The notes under the pieces: model-generated
Told to the model about the DNA's origin: nothing
Databases searched by the model: none
The model's input: only the letters and a program-made list of their open reading frames with translations
Assembly (NCBI GenBank): GCA_039984715.1
Contig: JBDWUA010000016.1
Span: 310,001 to 374,000 of the forward strand
DNA: 64,000 bases
Direction of reading: 5' to 3'
Origin: JABSSA01 sp039984715
GTDB taxonomy: Bacteria; Pseudomonadota; Alphaproteobacteria; Rhodobacterales; Rhodobacteraceae
Made by a program: the position numbers and the translations under genes
Shown here: positions 8,728 through 17,925 of the stretch, piece after piece
Layout: each line of letters begins with the position of its first letter
Numbering within the stretch: position 1 is the first letter of the stretch

Positions 8728-9918
8728 ATGACAGAGCGATTCACCGGTAGTTTTACCCAGCAAGAACCCATCCCCGAAGCAAGTATCGCGGCGGCGTTGC
8801 GCGTCATGCAGTCTGGACGCCTGCATAGATATAACACCAGTGACGGCGAGCTGAGCGAGACGGTGCAGCTGGAACAAGAATTTGCCACGTATGTTGGCGC
8901 GAAATACTGCTTGGCAGTAGCGTCGGGTGGATATGCGATTGCCACGGGATTGCGGGCTGTTGGCGCCAAAGCTGGGGACGCGGTTCTAACCAATGCCTTT
9001 ACGCTTGCACCTGTGCCGGGTGCCATCGCCAGTTTGGGCGCAAACCCTGTGTTTGTTGGGGTTACCAAAAGTCTGACAATTGATTTGGATGACCTGGAAG
9101 CCAAGGCAGATCAGGCCAATTTTCTGCTGCTCAGCCATATGCGGGGGCATATATGTGACATGGATCGGCTGATGCAGATTTGTGACGCGGCCAATATCAT
9201 TGTCGTCGAAGATTGCGCACACACGATGGGAGCCTTTTGGCGCGACATCCCGTCGGGACGGTTCGGCGCGGTTGGGTGTTATTCAACGCAGACCTACAAG
9301 CATATGAATTCGGGCGAAGGCGGATTTTTAACCACGGATGATCCAGAGATTGCCGCGCGATCCATCATGTTGTCGGGATCATATATGTTGTATGAAACGC
9401 ATCTGGCTGGCCCGCCTGCATCCGTGTTTGAATCCATCAAATACGACACCCCCAATATTTCTGGACGCATGGACAATCTGCGGGCCGCAATTTTGCGTCC
9501 TCAGCTGCAAGATTTAGATGCACAAGTTGAGCGCTGGAACGAGCGGTATCGCGCAATTGACGCTGGATTGCGCGATGTTCCCGGCCTGTTGGTGATCGAC
9601 CGGCCCGAACAAGAACGGATTGTTGGGTCGTCTTTTCAATTCCTGTTGCTGGATTGGGATGCGGGAAAAGTCCAAGATGTCGTGCGCCGATGTGGGCAAA
9701 GAGGGGTGGAATTGAAATGGTTCGGCACGCCTGAGCCAAAAGGGTTCACCAGTCGCTATGACAGTTGGCGCTATGCTCAATCCACACCGATGCCAGCCAG
9801 TGATCATGTGTTGGCGGGGGTGCTGGATGTTCGCATTCCTTTGACGTTCAGCGTTGAAGATTGTGCGCAGATCGCGCGCATTATCCGCGCCGAAGTTGGT
9901 GCGGTCTTTCAATCTTAG
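8728..9918 (+). CDS. DegT/DnrJ/EryC1/StrS-family PLP aminotransferase
   Basis: A 396-residue fold-type I PLP enzyme, a family that usually transaminates keto-sugars. The Schiff-base lysine is K191 in TYKHMNSGEGGF, and the PLP-binding EDCAHTMGA lies just upstream. The start at 8728 is chosen because homologous sequence begins there; the reading frame is open back to 8581, inside gph. No nucleotide-sugar genes surround it, so a role in a surface glycan cannot be argued from context. The next gene downstream is isovaleryl-CoA dehydrogenase behind its own promoter. Confidence 0.8.
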   Translation: MTERFTGSFTQQEPIPEASIAAALRVMQSGRLHRYNTSDGELSETVQLEQEFATYVGAKYCLAVASGGYAIATGLRAVGAKAGDAVLTNAFTLAPVPGAIASLGANPVFVGVTKSLTIDLDDLEAKADQANFLLLSHMRGHICDMDRLMQICDAANIIVVEDCAHTMGAFWRDIPSGRFGAVGCYSTQTYKHMNSGEGGFLTTDDPEIAARSIMLSGSYMLYETHLAGPPASVFESIKYDTPNISGRMDNLRAAILRPQLQDLDAQVERWNERYRAIDAGLRDVPGLLVIDRPEQERIVGSSFQFLLLDWDAGKVQDVVRRCGQRGVELKWFGTPEPKGFTSRYDSWRYAQSTPMPASDHVLAGVLDVRIPLTFSVEDCAQIARIIRAEVGAVFQS

Positions 9919-9929
9919 AACACAAGGAC

Positions 9930-9973
9930 TCGACAGAAGAGGTCCGTCCGCGTATTATATGAACACTTGTTCA
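9930..9973 (+). promoter_or_regulatory. Sigma70-like promoter with operator-like dyad for the leucine-degradation operon
   Basis: TCGACA at 9930-9935 and TATTAT at 9953-9958 each match the sigma70 consensus in 5 of 6 positions and are exactly 17 bp apart. Immediately downstream, at the expected transcription start, TGAACA-CT-TGTTCA (9960-9973) is a perfect 6+6 bp dyad. A repressor bound there would block initiation. The gene start is 21 bp further on. The regulator is not in the window; a leucine-catabolism repressor is an inference. Confidence 0.6.
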
Positions 9974-9993
9974 ATAAAAGGCGAGGCGAACGG

Positions 9994-11157
9994 ATGTTCA
10001 CCCACTCTATGCGGTTTGACCTTGGTGAAGACGTAAACGCAATGCGCGATATGGTGCATGCGTGGGCGCAAGATCGCCTCAAGCCATTGGCGGCACAAAC
10101 GGACGAAACCAACGAATTTCCATCCGAGCTTTGGTCGGAATTTGGCGAACTTGGCCTGCTGGGCGTGACCGTTGACGAACAATATGGCGGTGCGGGTATG
10201 GGGTATCTGGCCCATGTCGTGGCTATCGAAGAAATCGCGCGCGCATCCGCGTCTGTGGCGTTGTCCTATGGGGCGCATTCAAACCTCTGTGTTAATCAGA
10301 TCAATCTGAATGGAACCACCGAACAGCGTGAAAAATACCTGCCGGGTTTGATCAGTGGTGCGCATGTTGGCGCGTTGGCCATGTCCGAAGCAGGGGCTGG
10401 GTCGGATGTTGTGTCGATGAAACTGCGTGCAGAAAAACGCAATGATCATTACCGCCTGAACGGGACCAAATATTGGATCACCAACGGCCCGGATGCAGAC
10501 ACGTTGGTTGTGTATGCCAAAACGGATCCGGATGCCGGAGCACGCGGAATGACTGCGTTTATTGTGGAAAAGGAAATGTCTGGCTTTTCCACATCCGAGC
10601 ATTTCGACAAGTTGGGAATGCGGGGATCGAACACGGCTGAGTTGATCTTTGAGGATGTAGAAGTGCCGTTTGACAATGTGTTAGGCGAAGAAGGTAAGGG
10701 CGTTGCGGTGTTAATGTCCGGCCTTGATTACGAACGGGTTGTATTGTCAGGCATTGGGACGGGCATCATGGCCGCATGTCTGGACGAGGTCATGCCCTAT
10801 GTGTCCCAACGCAAGCAGTTTGGCGAACCGGTCGGTAATTTCCAACTGATGCAGGGCAAGATTGCAGACATGTACACGGCGATGAATTCCGCGCGTGCGT
10901 ATGTCTATGAAGTGGCGCGGGCCTGTGATCGTGGCGAAGTGACCCGTCAGGACGCCGCAGCGTGTGTGTTGTACGCATCAGAAGAAGCGATGAAAGTCGC
11001 CCATCAAGCCGTGCAAGCCATGGGCGGTACTGGATTTATGAATGACAGCCCCGTCAGCCGGATTTTCCGCGATGCAAAGCTGATGGAAATTGGTGCGGGC
11101 ACGTCTGAAATCCGGCGGATGTTGATTGGTCGCGAGATGATGGGACACATGCTCTGA
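9994..11157 (+). CDS. ivd: Isovaleryl-CoA dehydrogenase
   Basis: FAD enzyme that oxidises isovaleryl-CoA to 3-methylcrotonyl-CoA in leucine breakdown, passing electrons to ETF. The 387 residues match the family. The IVD-type catalytic glutamate lies in LDYERVVLSG, and the acyl-CoA dehydrogenase signature ends in GAGTSEIRRMLIGRE. The start at 9994 has an AGGCGAACGG leader; an earlier ATG at 9967 falls inside the operator-like dyad. First gene of an operon carrying both methylcrotonyl-CoA carboxylase subunits, HMG-CoA lyase and the hydratase, which makes the isovaleryl assignment firm. Confidence 0.92.
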   Translation: MFTHSMRFDLGEDVNAMRDMVHAWAQDRLKPLAAQTDETNEFPSELWSEFGELGLLGVTVDEQYGGAGMGYLAHVVAIEEIARASASVALSYGAHSNLCVNQINLNGTTEQREKYLPGLISGAHVGALAMSEAGAGSDVVSMKLRAEKRNDHYRLNGTKYWITNGPDADTLVVYAKTDPDAGARGMTAFIVEKEMSGFSTSEHFDKLGMRGSNTAELIFEDVEVPFDNVLGEEGKGVAVLMSGLDYERVVLSGIGTGIMAACLDEVMPYVSQRKQFGEPVGNFQLMQGKIADMYTAMNSARAYVYEVARACDRGEVTRQDAAACVLYASEEAMKVAHQAVQAMGGTGFMNDSPVSRIFRDAKLMEIGAGTSEIRRMLIGREMMGHML

Positions 11158-11429
11158 TGTCGCGTGGGATTGTCCTTTCCACTATTTTTCTATCAACGCT
11201 GGCGGCGATTGGCGGATATTTTTTGGGAACGCGGCATGCCACATTGGACGAAAGTGTAGTCATCAGCGCAGTGGTTCGTGTGCATCTCGACACCTATGGC
11301 GGCCAACCAAGCGATTGTTTTGCAATGCACGGACGCGGAAAGACTTGGCTGCGCGTGACCTGCAATGACGTGTCTTATGATGTGAACCGACAGGGCGTTA
11401 TCCTCGAAAATATCGGGTCCAGCACATGA
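11157..11429 (+). CDS. Small membrane-anchored protein of the leucine operon
   Basis: A 90-residue protein not recognised as a named family. One hydrophobic segment at about residues 5-24 should anchor it in the inner membrane with the rest outside. The exported part has two cysteines (SDCFAM and RVTCND), which could form a disulfide. Its ATG shares one base with the ivd stop codon, so translation is coupled, and mccB begins 78 bp later. The conserved position inside an otherwise enzymatic operon is odd; no function can be assigned. Confidence 0.65.
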   Translation: MSRGIVLSTIFLSTLAAIGGYFLGTRHATLDESVVISAVVRVHLDTYGGQPSDCFAMHGRGKTWLRVTCNDVSYDVNRQGVILENIGSST

Positions 11430-11507
11430 ACATGGTGGCCCAATGTTTATCGCGCCGGGTGAGGCGACTTCGAACCAAGCCATGCGCGTGACGCAGAAGG
11501 TATAAAT

Positions 11508-13112
11508 ATGAAGCTGAAGTCGGACATTTCGACCACATCCGAGGCGTTTCTGGCCAATCAGGCGGCGCATCTGACTGCGCTTTCGGACATTCAGAACGCG
11601 GCCGCCGTGGCCGCCGAAGGTGGTGGAGAACGATCACGTGCGCGGCATGTGTCGCGCGGCAAAATGTTGCCGCGCGATCGCGTCGCCAATTTGCTGGATC
11701 CCGGCTCGCCCTTCCTTGAAATTGGCGCGACGGCTGCGCATGCGATGTATGACGACGCGGCCCCATGTGCGGGCGTCGTGGCCGGTGTGGGCAAAATCCA
11801 CGGCCAAGATGTTATGGTCGTGTGCAATGATGCGACGGTCAAAGGGGGCACCTATTACCCCATGACCGTGAAAAAGCATCTGCGCGCGCAAGAAATAGCC
11901 GAGCAAAACCACCTGCCATGCGTTTATCTGGTTGATAGCGGGGGGGCGAACCTGTCCAATCAGGACGAAGTGTTTCCGGATCGGGATCATTTTGGGCGGA
12001 TATTTTTCAATCAGGCTCAGATGAGCGCGAAAGGCATCCCGCAAATTGCAGTTGTCATGGGATCATGTACTGCCGGTGGGGCCTATGTGCCGGCAATGTC
12101 TGACATTACGATTATCGTGAAAGATCAAGGGACTATATTCTTGGCCGGTCCTCCTTTGGTAAAGGCCGCAACCGGTGAAGAGGTCACAGCCGAAGATTTG
12201 GGCGGCGGGGATGTTCACACGCGTTTGTCGGGCGTGGCCGATTATCTGGCCGATGATGATACCCATGCACTGGCTTTGGCGCGGGACGCGGTGCGCAGTC
12301 TTAACCGCAAGAAACCGCAAACCGTGGAGTGGGCGACGGCGGAAGAACCGGCCTATGATCCTTTGGAAATTTTGGGTGTTGTGCCTGCAGATTTGCGCAC
12401 GCCTTACGACATTCGCGAAGTCATCGCGCGCCTTGTCGATGGATCACGATTTGACGAATTTAAGGCCCGGTACGGCGAAACACTGGTGACAGGGTTTGCG
12501 CACATCAAGGGCTGCCCAATTGGGATCATTGCGAACAATGGTGTGTTGTTCAGCGAGGCCGCACAAAAGGGCGCGCATTTCATCGAGCTGTGTTCACAAC
12601 GTCATATTCCATTGGTGTTTTTGCAAAACATCACCGGGTTTATGGTTGGGCGAAAATATGAAAACGAAGGGATTGCGCGCCACGGCGCAAAAATGGTCAC
12701 GGCTGTCGCAACAACCTCAGTTCCCAAAATAACGATGCTTGTGGGGGGATCGTTTGGCGCCGGAAATTACGGAATGGCTGGGCGGGCCTATGATCCTCGG
12801 TTTTTGTGGAGCTGGCCAAATTCCCGCATTAGCGTGATGGGCGGAGCACAAGCGGCGGGTGTTTTGGCAACGGTGAAACGGTCCGGAATTGAAAGCAAAG
12901 GCGGCAGTTGGAGCGCGCAAGACGAAGAAGATTTCAAACGTCCGACAATTGAGAAGTTCGAAACGCAATCGCATCCGCTTTATGCCTCAGCTCGATTGTG
13001 GGACGATGGTGTCATTGATCCACGCAAGTCGCGCGACGTGCTGTTTTTAAGTCTGTGTGCGTCGTTGAACGCGCCCATTTCGGACACGCGCTTTGGCGTG
13101 TTCCGCATGTGA
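11508..13112 (+). CDS. mccB: Methylcrotonoyl-CoA carboxylase, carboxyltransferase (beta) subunit
   Basis: Transfers the carboxyl group from biotin to 3-methylcrotonyl-CoA, giving 3-methylglutaconyl-CoA. The protein has 534 residues with two crotonase-fold carboxyltransferase halves; the first carries the oxyanion-type glycines in MGSCTAGGAYVPAMSD, the second GGSFGAGNYGMAGRAYDPRF. It lies 18 bp before the biotin-carrying subunit gene, and the pair is flanked by ivd and hmgL, which separates it from propionyl- or acetyl-CoA carboxylases. Cytoplasmic complex, biotinylated by BirA (a birA gene lies at 40 kb). Confidence 0.95.
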   Translation: MKLKSDISTTSEAFLANQAAHLTALSDIQNAAAVAAEGGGERSRARHVSRGKMLPRDRVANLLDPGSPFLEIGATAAHAMYDDAAPCAGVVAGVGKIHGQDVMVVCNDATVKGGTYYPMTVKKHLRAQEIAEQNHLPCVYLVDSGGANLSNQDEVFPDRDHFGRIFFNQAQMSAKGIPQIAVVMGSCTAGGAYVPAMSDITIIVKDQGTIFLAGPPLVKAATGEEVTAEDLGGGDVHTRLSGVADYLADDDTHALALARDAVRSLNRKKPQTVEWATAEEPAYDPLEILGVVPADLRTPYDIREVIARLVDGSRFDEFKARYGETLVTGFAHIKGCPIGIIANNGVLFSEAAQKGAHFIELCSQRHIPLVFLQNITGFMVGRKYENEGIARHGAKMVTAVATTSVPKITMLVGGSFGAGNYGMAGRAYDPRFLWSWPNSRISVMGGAQAAGVLATVKRSGIESKGGSWSAQDEEDFKRPTIEKFETQSHPLYASARLWDDGVIDPRKSRDVLFLSLCASLNAPISDTRFGVFRM

Positions 13113-13130
13113 TCAAGGCAGGACAACATT

Positions 13131-15074
13131 ATGTTTGATACGATCTTGATTGCGAACCGGGGTGAAATTGCCTGCCGCGTGATGAAAACCGCACGGGCTT
13201 TGGGCGTCAAAACGGTCGCGGTTCATTCTGACATCGATAAGGGCGCGCTGCACGTCGAAATGGCGGATCATGCGGTGTCGCTTGGCGGGCGAACCCCTGC
13301 GGAAAGCTATTTGCGCGGTGGTGCAATCATTGAGGCGGCCTTGAAAACCGGGGCGCAGGCGATCCATCCAGGGTATGGGTTCTTGTCCGAAAACCCGGAT
13401 TTTGTCGATGCTGTTGAAGCGGCCGGTCTGGTGTTCATTGGTCCAAGCGGGGACGCGATCCGCGCGATGGGTTTGAAGGACGCGGCCAAAAAGCTAATGA
13501 TCAAAGCGGGCGTGCCTGTTGTGCCGGGGTATCACGGGGACGACCAAAGCAATGCGACCTTAACCAATGAAGCTGCGCGCATCGGGTATCCTGTGTTGAT
13601 CAAGGCCGTTGCGGGTGGGGGCGGCAAAGGCATGCGCTTGGTCGAAGCGGAAACCGAGTTTTTGGCGTCCTTGGCATCGGCACAAAGTGAGGCCAAAGCG
13701 GCATTCGGCAACAGCGATGTTCTGATCGAGAAATTTGTCGCAAAACCACGCCACATCGAAGTTCAGGTGTTTGGGGATGGTTCAGATGCCGTCCATTTGT
13801 TCGAACGGGATTGTTCGCTGCAAAGGCGGCATCAAAAGGTCATCGAAGAAGCACCTGCGCCGGGCATGACAGATGCGTTGCGGCACGCGATGTGCCAAGC
13901 GGCTGTTACGGCGGCAAAGGCGATCGGATATTCTGGCGCTGGTACGATTGAGTTCATTGTGGATTCCAGCGACGGGCTGCAAGCGGATCGATTTTGGTTC
14001 ATGGAAATGAACACGCGATTGCAAGTTGAACATCCCGTTACAGAGGCCATTACCGGTGTCGATCTGGTCGAATGGCAATTGCGCGTTGCCGCCGGAGAGA
14101 GTTTACAAAGTTTAGGGACCGACGTGCAGATTCAAGGGCACGCCTTTGAAGCACGGCTATATGCGGAAGATGTTCCCAGTGGCTTTTTGCCTGCAACGGG
14201 AATGCTGTCCTGCGTCCGATTTCCAAACGATGCGCGCTCAGACAGCGGTGTTCGCGCGGGGGATATGATCAGCCCGTTTTATGATCCGATGATCGCCAAA
14301 ATCACGGTTCATGGACCAACGCGTGACATTGCTTTGGCCCGTTTGCGTCGCGCATTGGCGCAAACGGCTATTGCGGGCACAACGACCAATGTCGCGTTTC
14401 TGGGTGCGTTGGCGAGACACTCGGGGTTCGCCGCCGGCGAGGTCGATACGGGTCTGATCGGGCGGGATCTTGATGCATTGACGGCTCATCCCGAACCGAC
14501 GGCACTTCAATTGATTGCTGCCGGAATGGGCGTGGCAAATTTGAACCAGCCAGATCAGACCCAAGGGTTTCACCTTTGGCAGCCCTTGAGCCGAACGATA
14601 TCTGTGTCACATGGCGACGAACTGATGGATCTAAAGGTGTCGGTGAAAAGCGCGACCCATCAAGACTGGACCATAGGGGACACTGTATATCCGGTGTTGT
14701 ACGCGGCAGGTATTTGGTCCCTGGATGGGGAACAGCTGCCGGAAACATTTTCTGACACGTCGGGTGTAACTGTGTTTGGCGCGCAACCGCAGTTTTTCGG
14801 ACGCGTCGATTTGTTGGACGTTTTGTCAACTGCGGGCGGCGACGATGATGTGATCACTGCGCCAATGCCGGGGTTGGTGAAGACGATATTTGCAAAGCCC
14901 GCTCAATCCGTTTGCAAAGGTGATCCACTAGCCATTCTGGAAGCTATGAAAATGGAACATACATTGGCGGCCGCGCGCGACGGGGTTGTGTCCGAGGTTT
15001 GCGTCAAAGCCAATGATCAGGTCGAAGCTGGTGCATTTCTGGTGCGCCTTGAAGCAGAGGATGCTGACACATGA
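13131..15074 (+). CDS. mccA: Methylcrotonoyl-CoA carboxylase, biotin carboxylase/biotin carrier (alpha) subunit
   Basis: ATP-dependent carboxylation of its own biotin. Residues 1 to about 445 form the biotin carboxylase (ILIANRGEIACRV start, GGGGKGMRLV ATP-grasp loop near 162, MEMNTRLQVEHPVTE catalytic segment). A middle BT-like region follows, then the carrier domain with EAMKMEH, whose lysine is K607 and is the biotinylation site. 647 residues is usual. The last four bases overlap the start of the GST gene (ATGA), so the next gene is translationally coupled. Confidence 0.95.
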   Translation: MFDTILIANRGEIACRVMKTARALGVKTVAVHSDIDKGALHVEMADHAVSLGGRTPAESYLRGGAIIEAALKTGAQAIHPGYGFLSENPDFVDAVEAAGLVFIGPSGDAIRAMGLKDAAKKLMIKAGVPVVPGYHGDDQSNATLTNEAARIGYPVLIKAVAGGGGKGMRLVEAETEFLASLASAQSEAKAAFGNSDVLIEKFVAKPRHIEVQVFGDGSDAVHLFERDCSLQRRHQKVIEEAPAPGMTDALRHAMCQAAVTAAKAIGYSGAGTIEFIVDSSDGLQADRFWFMEMNTRLQVEHPVTEAITGVDLVEWQLRVAAGESLQSLGTDVQIQGHAFEARLYAEDVPSGFLPATGMLSCVRFPNDARSDSGVRAGDMISPFYDPMIAKITVHGPTRDIALARLRRALAQTAIAGTTTNVAFLGALARHSGFAAGEVDTGLIGRDLDALTAHPEPTALQLIAAGMGVANLNQPDQTQGFHLWQPLSRTISVSHGDELMDLKVSVKSATHQDWTIGDTVYPVLYAAGIWSLDGEQLPETFSDTSGVTVFGAQPQFFGRVDLLDVLSTAGGDDDVITAPMPGLVKTIFAKPAQSVCKGDPLAILEAMKMEHTLAAARDGVVSEVCVKANDQVEAGAFLVRLEAEDADT

Positions 15075-15727
15075 TTATCCTTCATCACTGCCCTCAATCG
15101 CGATCAATGCGAACACTTTGGCTTTTGCATGAATTGGGTATTCCATTTGATGTGCGAACCTATCCTTTTGATAAAACGCTGCGCCGTCCTGAATTCCTGG
15201 AACTCAGTCCCGCAGGTCGTGTCCCTGCGTTGCAGATCGATGGCATTCAAATGTTTGAAACTGGTGCAATCACCCAGTACTTGTGTGAACACTATTCGCC
15301 AGATGGCTTGGGTCGCCCAGTTGGTCACAGTGACCGGGCGCATTGGTTGATTTGGGTGCATTTTGCGGAAACGATCAGTCAACATGTCGCCGCCCTGACA
15401 CAGCAACATATTGCTTTGTATGAGGACGCGATGCGCAGTCCAATTGTGATGCGTCTGGAAGCTGCACGTATTGGGAAATGCTTTGATGCGCTGGAACGTC
15501 AGTTGGCGGATCGCAGCTTTCTTGTGGGGGATGCGTTTACTGCCGCGGATGTGAGCGTGGGGCAGGCCGTTGCGATGGCACAATTGTTCCGAACATTGGA
15601 CGAATATCCTTGTTTGGCAGAATGGTTCGCCCGGATCAGTGCCCGCCCGGCATATCAAAAAAGCCTGCCCGCGCCCGGTGAAGAAATGTATTCCAAGCCG
15701 TTTTATCCTGCTTGGCCGACGGAGTAA
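15071..15727 (+). CDS. Glutathione S-transferase family protein
   Basis: A 218-residue cytosolic GST with the thioredoxin-like N-terminal domain (residues 1-80; HCPQSRSMRT in the glutathione site, then SPAGRVPAL with the cis-proline and ETGAITQYL) and an all-helical C-terminal domain. Coupled to mccA by a 4-bp overlap and followed 5 bp later by hmgL. GSTs appear in several alphaproteobacterial acyl-CoA operons, but what this one conjugates or reduces is not known; a detoxifying role for reactive acyl-CoA intermediates is speculation. Confidence 0.85.
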   Translation: MIILHHCPQSRSMRTLWLLHELGIPFDVRTYPFDKTLRRPEFLELSPAGRVPALQIDGIQMFETGAITQYLCEHYSPDGLGRPVGHSDRAHWLIWVHFAETISQHVAALTQQHIALYEDAMRSPIVMRLEAARIGKCFDALERQLADRSFLVGDAFTAADVSVGQAVAMAQLFRTLDEYPCLAEWFARISARPAYQKSLPAPGEEMYSKPFYPAWPTE

Positions 15728-15732
15728 TTTGT

Positions 15733-16587
15733 GTGGCAGAGCGCGTTGAAATTTTCGAAGTTGGCCCTCGGGATGGGCTGCAGAACGAACCGGCAGAGAT
15801 TTCGGTGGCGGACAAGGTGGCCTTGGTCAACCAACTGAGCCGGGCGGGATTTCGCAGGGTCGAATGCGCGTCGTTTGTGAGCCCAAAATGGGTGCCGCAA
15901 ATGGCGGGCAGTGCCGAGGTTTTGGGGCAAATCCAACGCGTGAACACTGTACGATATACTGCGCTTACACCCAATATGCGCGGGTTCGAAGATGCCATGC
16001 TTGCGGGTGCGGATGAGGTGGCGGTTTTTGGGTCTGCCTCGGAAGGGTTTTCGAAAGCCAACATAAACGCAAGTATTGCAGAAAGCTTGAAACGGTTTGC
16101 GCCGGTTGTGGCGGCGGCAAAGGACCAAAACATCCCAGTACGTGGGTACGTTTCTTGCGTTGTGGAATGTCCCTATGATGGGTCGGTTGCGCCTGAGGAC
16201 ACGGCGCACGTGGCCAAAGCCTTGTATGATATGGGGTGCCATGAAATTTCGTTGGGCGACACAATTGGACGCGGACGCCCAGATGCCGTGCGCGCAATGC
16301 TGATGGCGGTGATCGACGCGGTTCCTGTGGATAAATTGGCGGGACACTTTCATGATACGGGTGGCCATGCGCTGGGCAATATTGATGTGTCGTTGGACAT
16401 GGGGCTTCGCGTGTTTGACGCCGCGGTGGGGGGGCTGGGCGGTTGTCCTTATGCACCGGGCGCTGCGGGCAATGTCGCAACAGAAGCCGTAGACGCCCAT
16501 TTAAAAGAACGTGGGTTTGAAACGGGTCTTAATCCAACAGCGATTGAACAGGCAGCAATCATGGCACGCGCAATGCGCAACGCCTGA
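15733..16587 (+). CDS. Hydroxymethylglutaryl-CoA lyase
   Basis: Splits HMG-CoA into acetoacetate and acetyl-CoA, the final step of leucine degradation. The 284-residue TIM barrel has the catalytic arginine in EVGPRDGLQNE, metal-ligand histidines in GHFHDTGGHALGN, and the active-site loop GGCPYAPGAAGN. The start is GTG at 15733, behind GGAG at 15721-15724 that lies at the end of the GST gene; no ATG fits without a large overlap. Often named hmgL, mvaB or liuE. Confidence 0.93.
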   Translation: MAERVEIFEVGPRDGLQNEPAEISVADKVALVNQLSRAGFRRVECASFVSPKWVPQMAGSAEVLGQIQRVNTVRYTALTPNMRGFEDAMLAGADEVAVFGSASEGFSKANINASIAESLKRFAPVVAAAKDQNIPVRGYVSCVVECPYDGSVAPEDTAHVAKALYDMGCHEISLGDTIGRGRPDAVRAMLMAVIDAVPVDKLAGHFHDTGGHALGNIDVSLDMGLRVFDAAVGGLGGCPYAPGAAGNVATEAVDAHLKERGFETGLNPTAIEQAAIMARAMRNA

Positions 16588-16634
16588 ATTTGCAAACCCG
16601 ACCTGATCACTTTGCAAAGTGGAGGCAGAGCAAA

Positions 16635-17150
16635 ATGGACGTCTTTAAATTCGCCGAACGTTTGATGGTTATGAACGATGCGACATGGCGTCGACACGCA
16701 AATCCGTGGTCTGGATGGACGCGCATGTTGACCACGCTGCCGCTGTTATGCCTTGCGATCTGGAGCCGTGCTTGGATTGGGTCATGGGCATTCATGTTTG
16801 TCGGGTTGGCGTTATTCTGGATCTGGCTGAACCCTCGGGCATTTGCAGAACCCAAACGTTTCGACGCGTGGATGAGCAAGGGCGTATTGGGCGAACGAAT
16901 ATTCATTGAACACCGGGCGGAATTGCCCACACATCAAATCACCGCTGCCCGAGCCTTAAGTCTTTTGAGTGTGCCCGGAGCGTTGATTTTAATGTGGGGC
17001 CTGTATGTGATGTGGTGGGAAGGTGTGGTCTTTGGCGCCGTTCTGACCGCTTTACCCAAAGTTTGGTTTGTCGACAGGATGGTTTGGGTATTTGAGGATT
17101 GGCGTCGACTGGGGCGCAAAGTGCCGGGGATGAAAGATGACGAACTTTGA
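16635..17150 (+). CDS. DUF6653-like membrane protein
   Basis: A 171-residue protein with two hydrophobic pairs (about residues 30-70 and 115-150) and a short charged C-terminus. The N-terminal half, with HANPWSGWTR followed by a membrane helix and FWIWLNPRAF, resembles the DUF6653 family as remembered; no function is known. The start at 16635 follows GTGGAGGC. Its end overlaps the hydratase gene by 14 bp, so it belongs to the leucine operon. It may be an inner-membrane factor for uptake or regulation, but that is a guess. Confidence 0.65.
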   Translation: MDVFKFAERLMVMNDATWRRHANPWSGWTRMLTTLPLLCLAIWSRAWIGSWAFMFVGLALFWIWLNPRAFAEPKRFDAWMSKGVLGERIFIEHRAELPTHQITAARALSLLSVPGALILMWGLYVMWWEGVVFGAVLTALPKVWFVDRMVWVFEDWRRLGRKVPGMKDDEL

Positions 17151-17925
17151 AACGATAATCGTTGATATGGACGACCGTGGTGTCGCCACACTGACGTTGA
17201 ACCGGCCAGACAAGCATAATGCAATGTCGGGTTTGATGCTGACTGAATTAACGGACGCGGCGGGACAATTGGGGCAAAACCCAACGGTGCGCGTTGTGGT
17301 TCTGACGGGTGCGGGATCGTCGTTTTGCGCTGGTGGTGATCTGGGTTGGATGCAGGACCAGATGCGGGCGGATGCCAAAACCCGCGCACAAGAAGCGGGA
17401 AAACTGGCTTTCATGTTGCAGGCATTGAATACCATGCCCAAGCCATTGATCGGACGGTTACAAGGCAACGCGTTCGGCGGCGGGGTTGGGTTTGTCAGTG
17501 TGTGCGATGTTGCCATCGGAGTGACTGGGTTGAAAATGGGCCTGACGGAAGTGCGGCTTGGTTTGATCCCGGCGACAATTGGACCCTATGTCATTGCACG
17601 TATGGGAGAGGCGCGCGCGCGTCGCGTCTTTTTCTCGGGGCGATTGTTTTGTGCACAAGAGGCGGTGGATCTGGGCGTGTTGTCACGAATCGTGCAACCC
17701 GATCAGCTTGACGACGCAATCGAACAGGAAATCAGCCCATATCTTTCAGCCGCCCCAGGGGCTGTCGCAGAAGCCAAGGCGTTGGCGCGTTCATTGGGCC
17801 CTGTGATTGATAATGCGACGATCAGCATGACAATTGATGCATTGCGCGCGCGGTGGGAAACGGAAGAGGCGCAGGATGGCATCGCCGCGTTTTTTGCCAA
17901 AGAAGCTGCACCTTGGACGAAATAA
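17137..17925 (+). CDS. Enoyl-CoA hydratase family, probable methylglutaconyl-CoA hydratase
   Basis: Crotonase-fold enzyme of 262 residues expected to hydrate 3-methylglutaconyl-CoA to HMG-CoA, filling the gap between MccAB and HmgL. The CoA-binding/oxyanion loop is SSFCAGGDLGWM, the second oxyanion element is NAFGGGVGF, and a glutamate lies in LTEVRLGLIPATIGPYV. It is the last gene of the leucine operon (often called liuC). Substrate is assigned by neighbourhood. A 309-bp non-coding gap follows. Confidence 0.87.
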   Translation: MTNFETIIVDMDDRGVATLTLNRPDKHNAMSGLMLTELTDAAGQLGQNPTVRVVVLTGAGSSFCAGGDLGWMQDQMRADAKTRAQEAGKLAFMLQALNTMPKPLIGRLQGNAFGGGVGFVSVCDVAIGVTGLKMGLTEVRLGLIPATIGPYVIARMGEARARRVFFSGRLFCAQEAVDLGVLSRIVQPDQLDDAIEQEISPYLSAAPGAVAEAKALARSLGPVIDNATISMTIDALRARWETEEAQDGIAAFFAKEAAPWTK

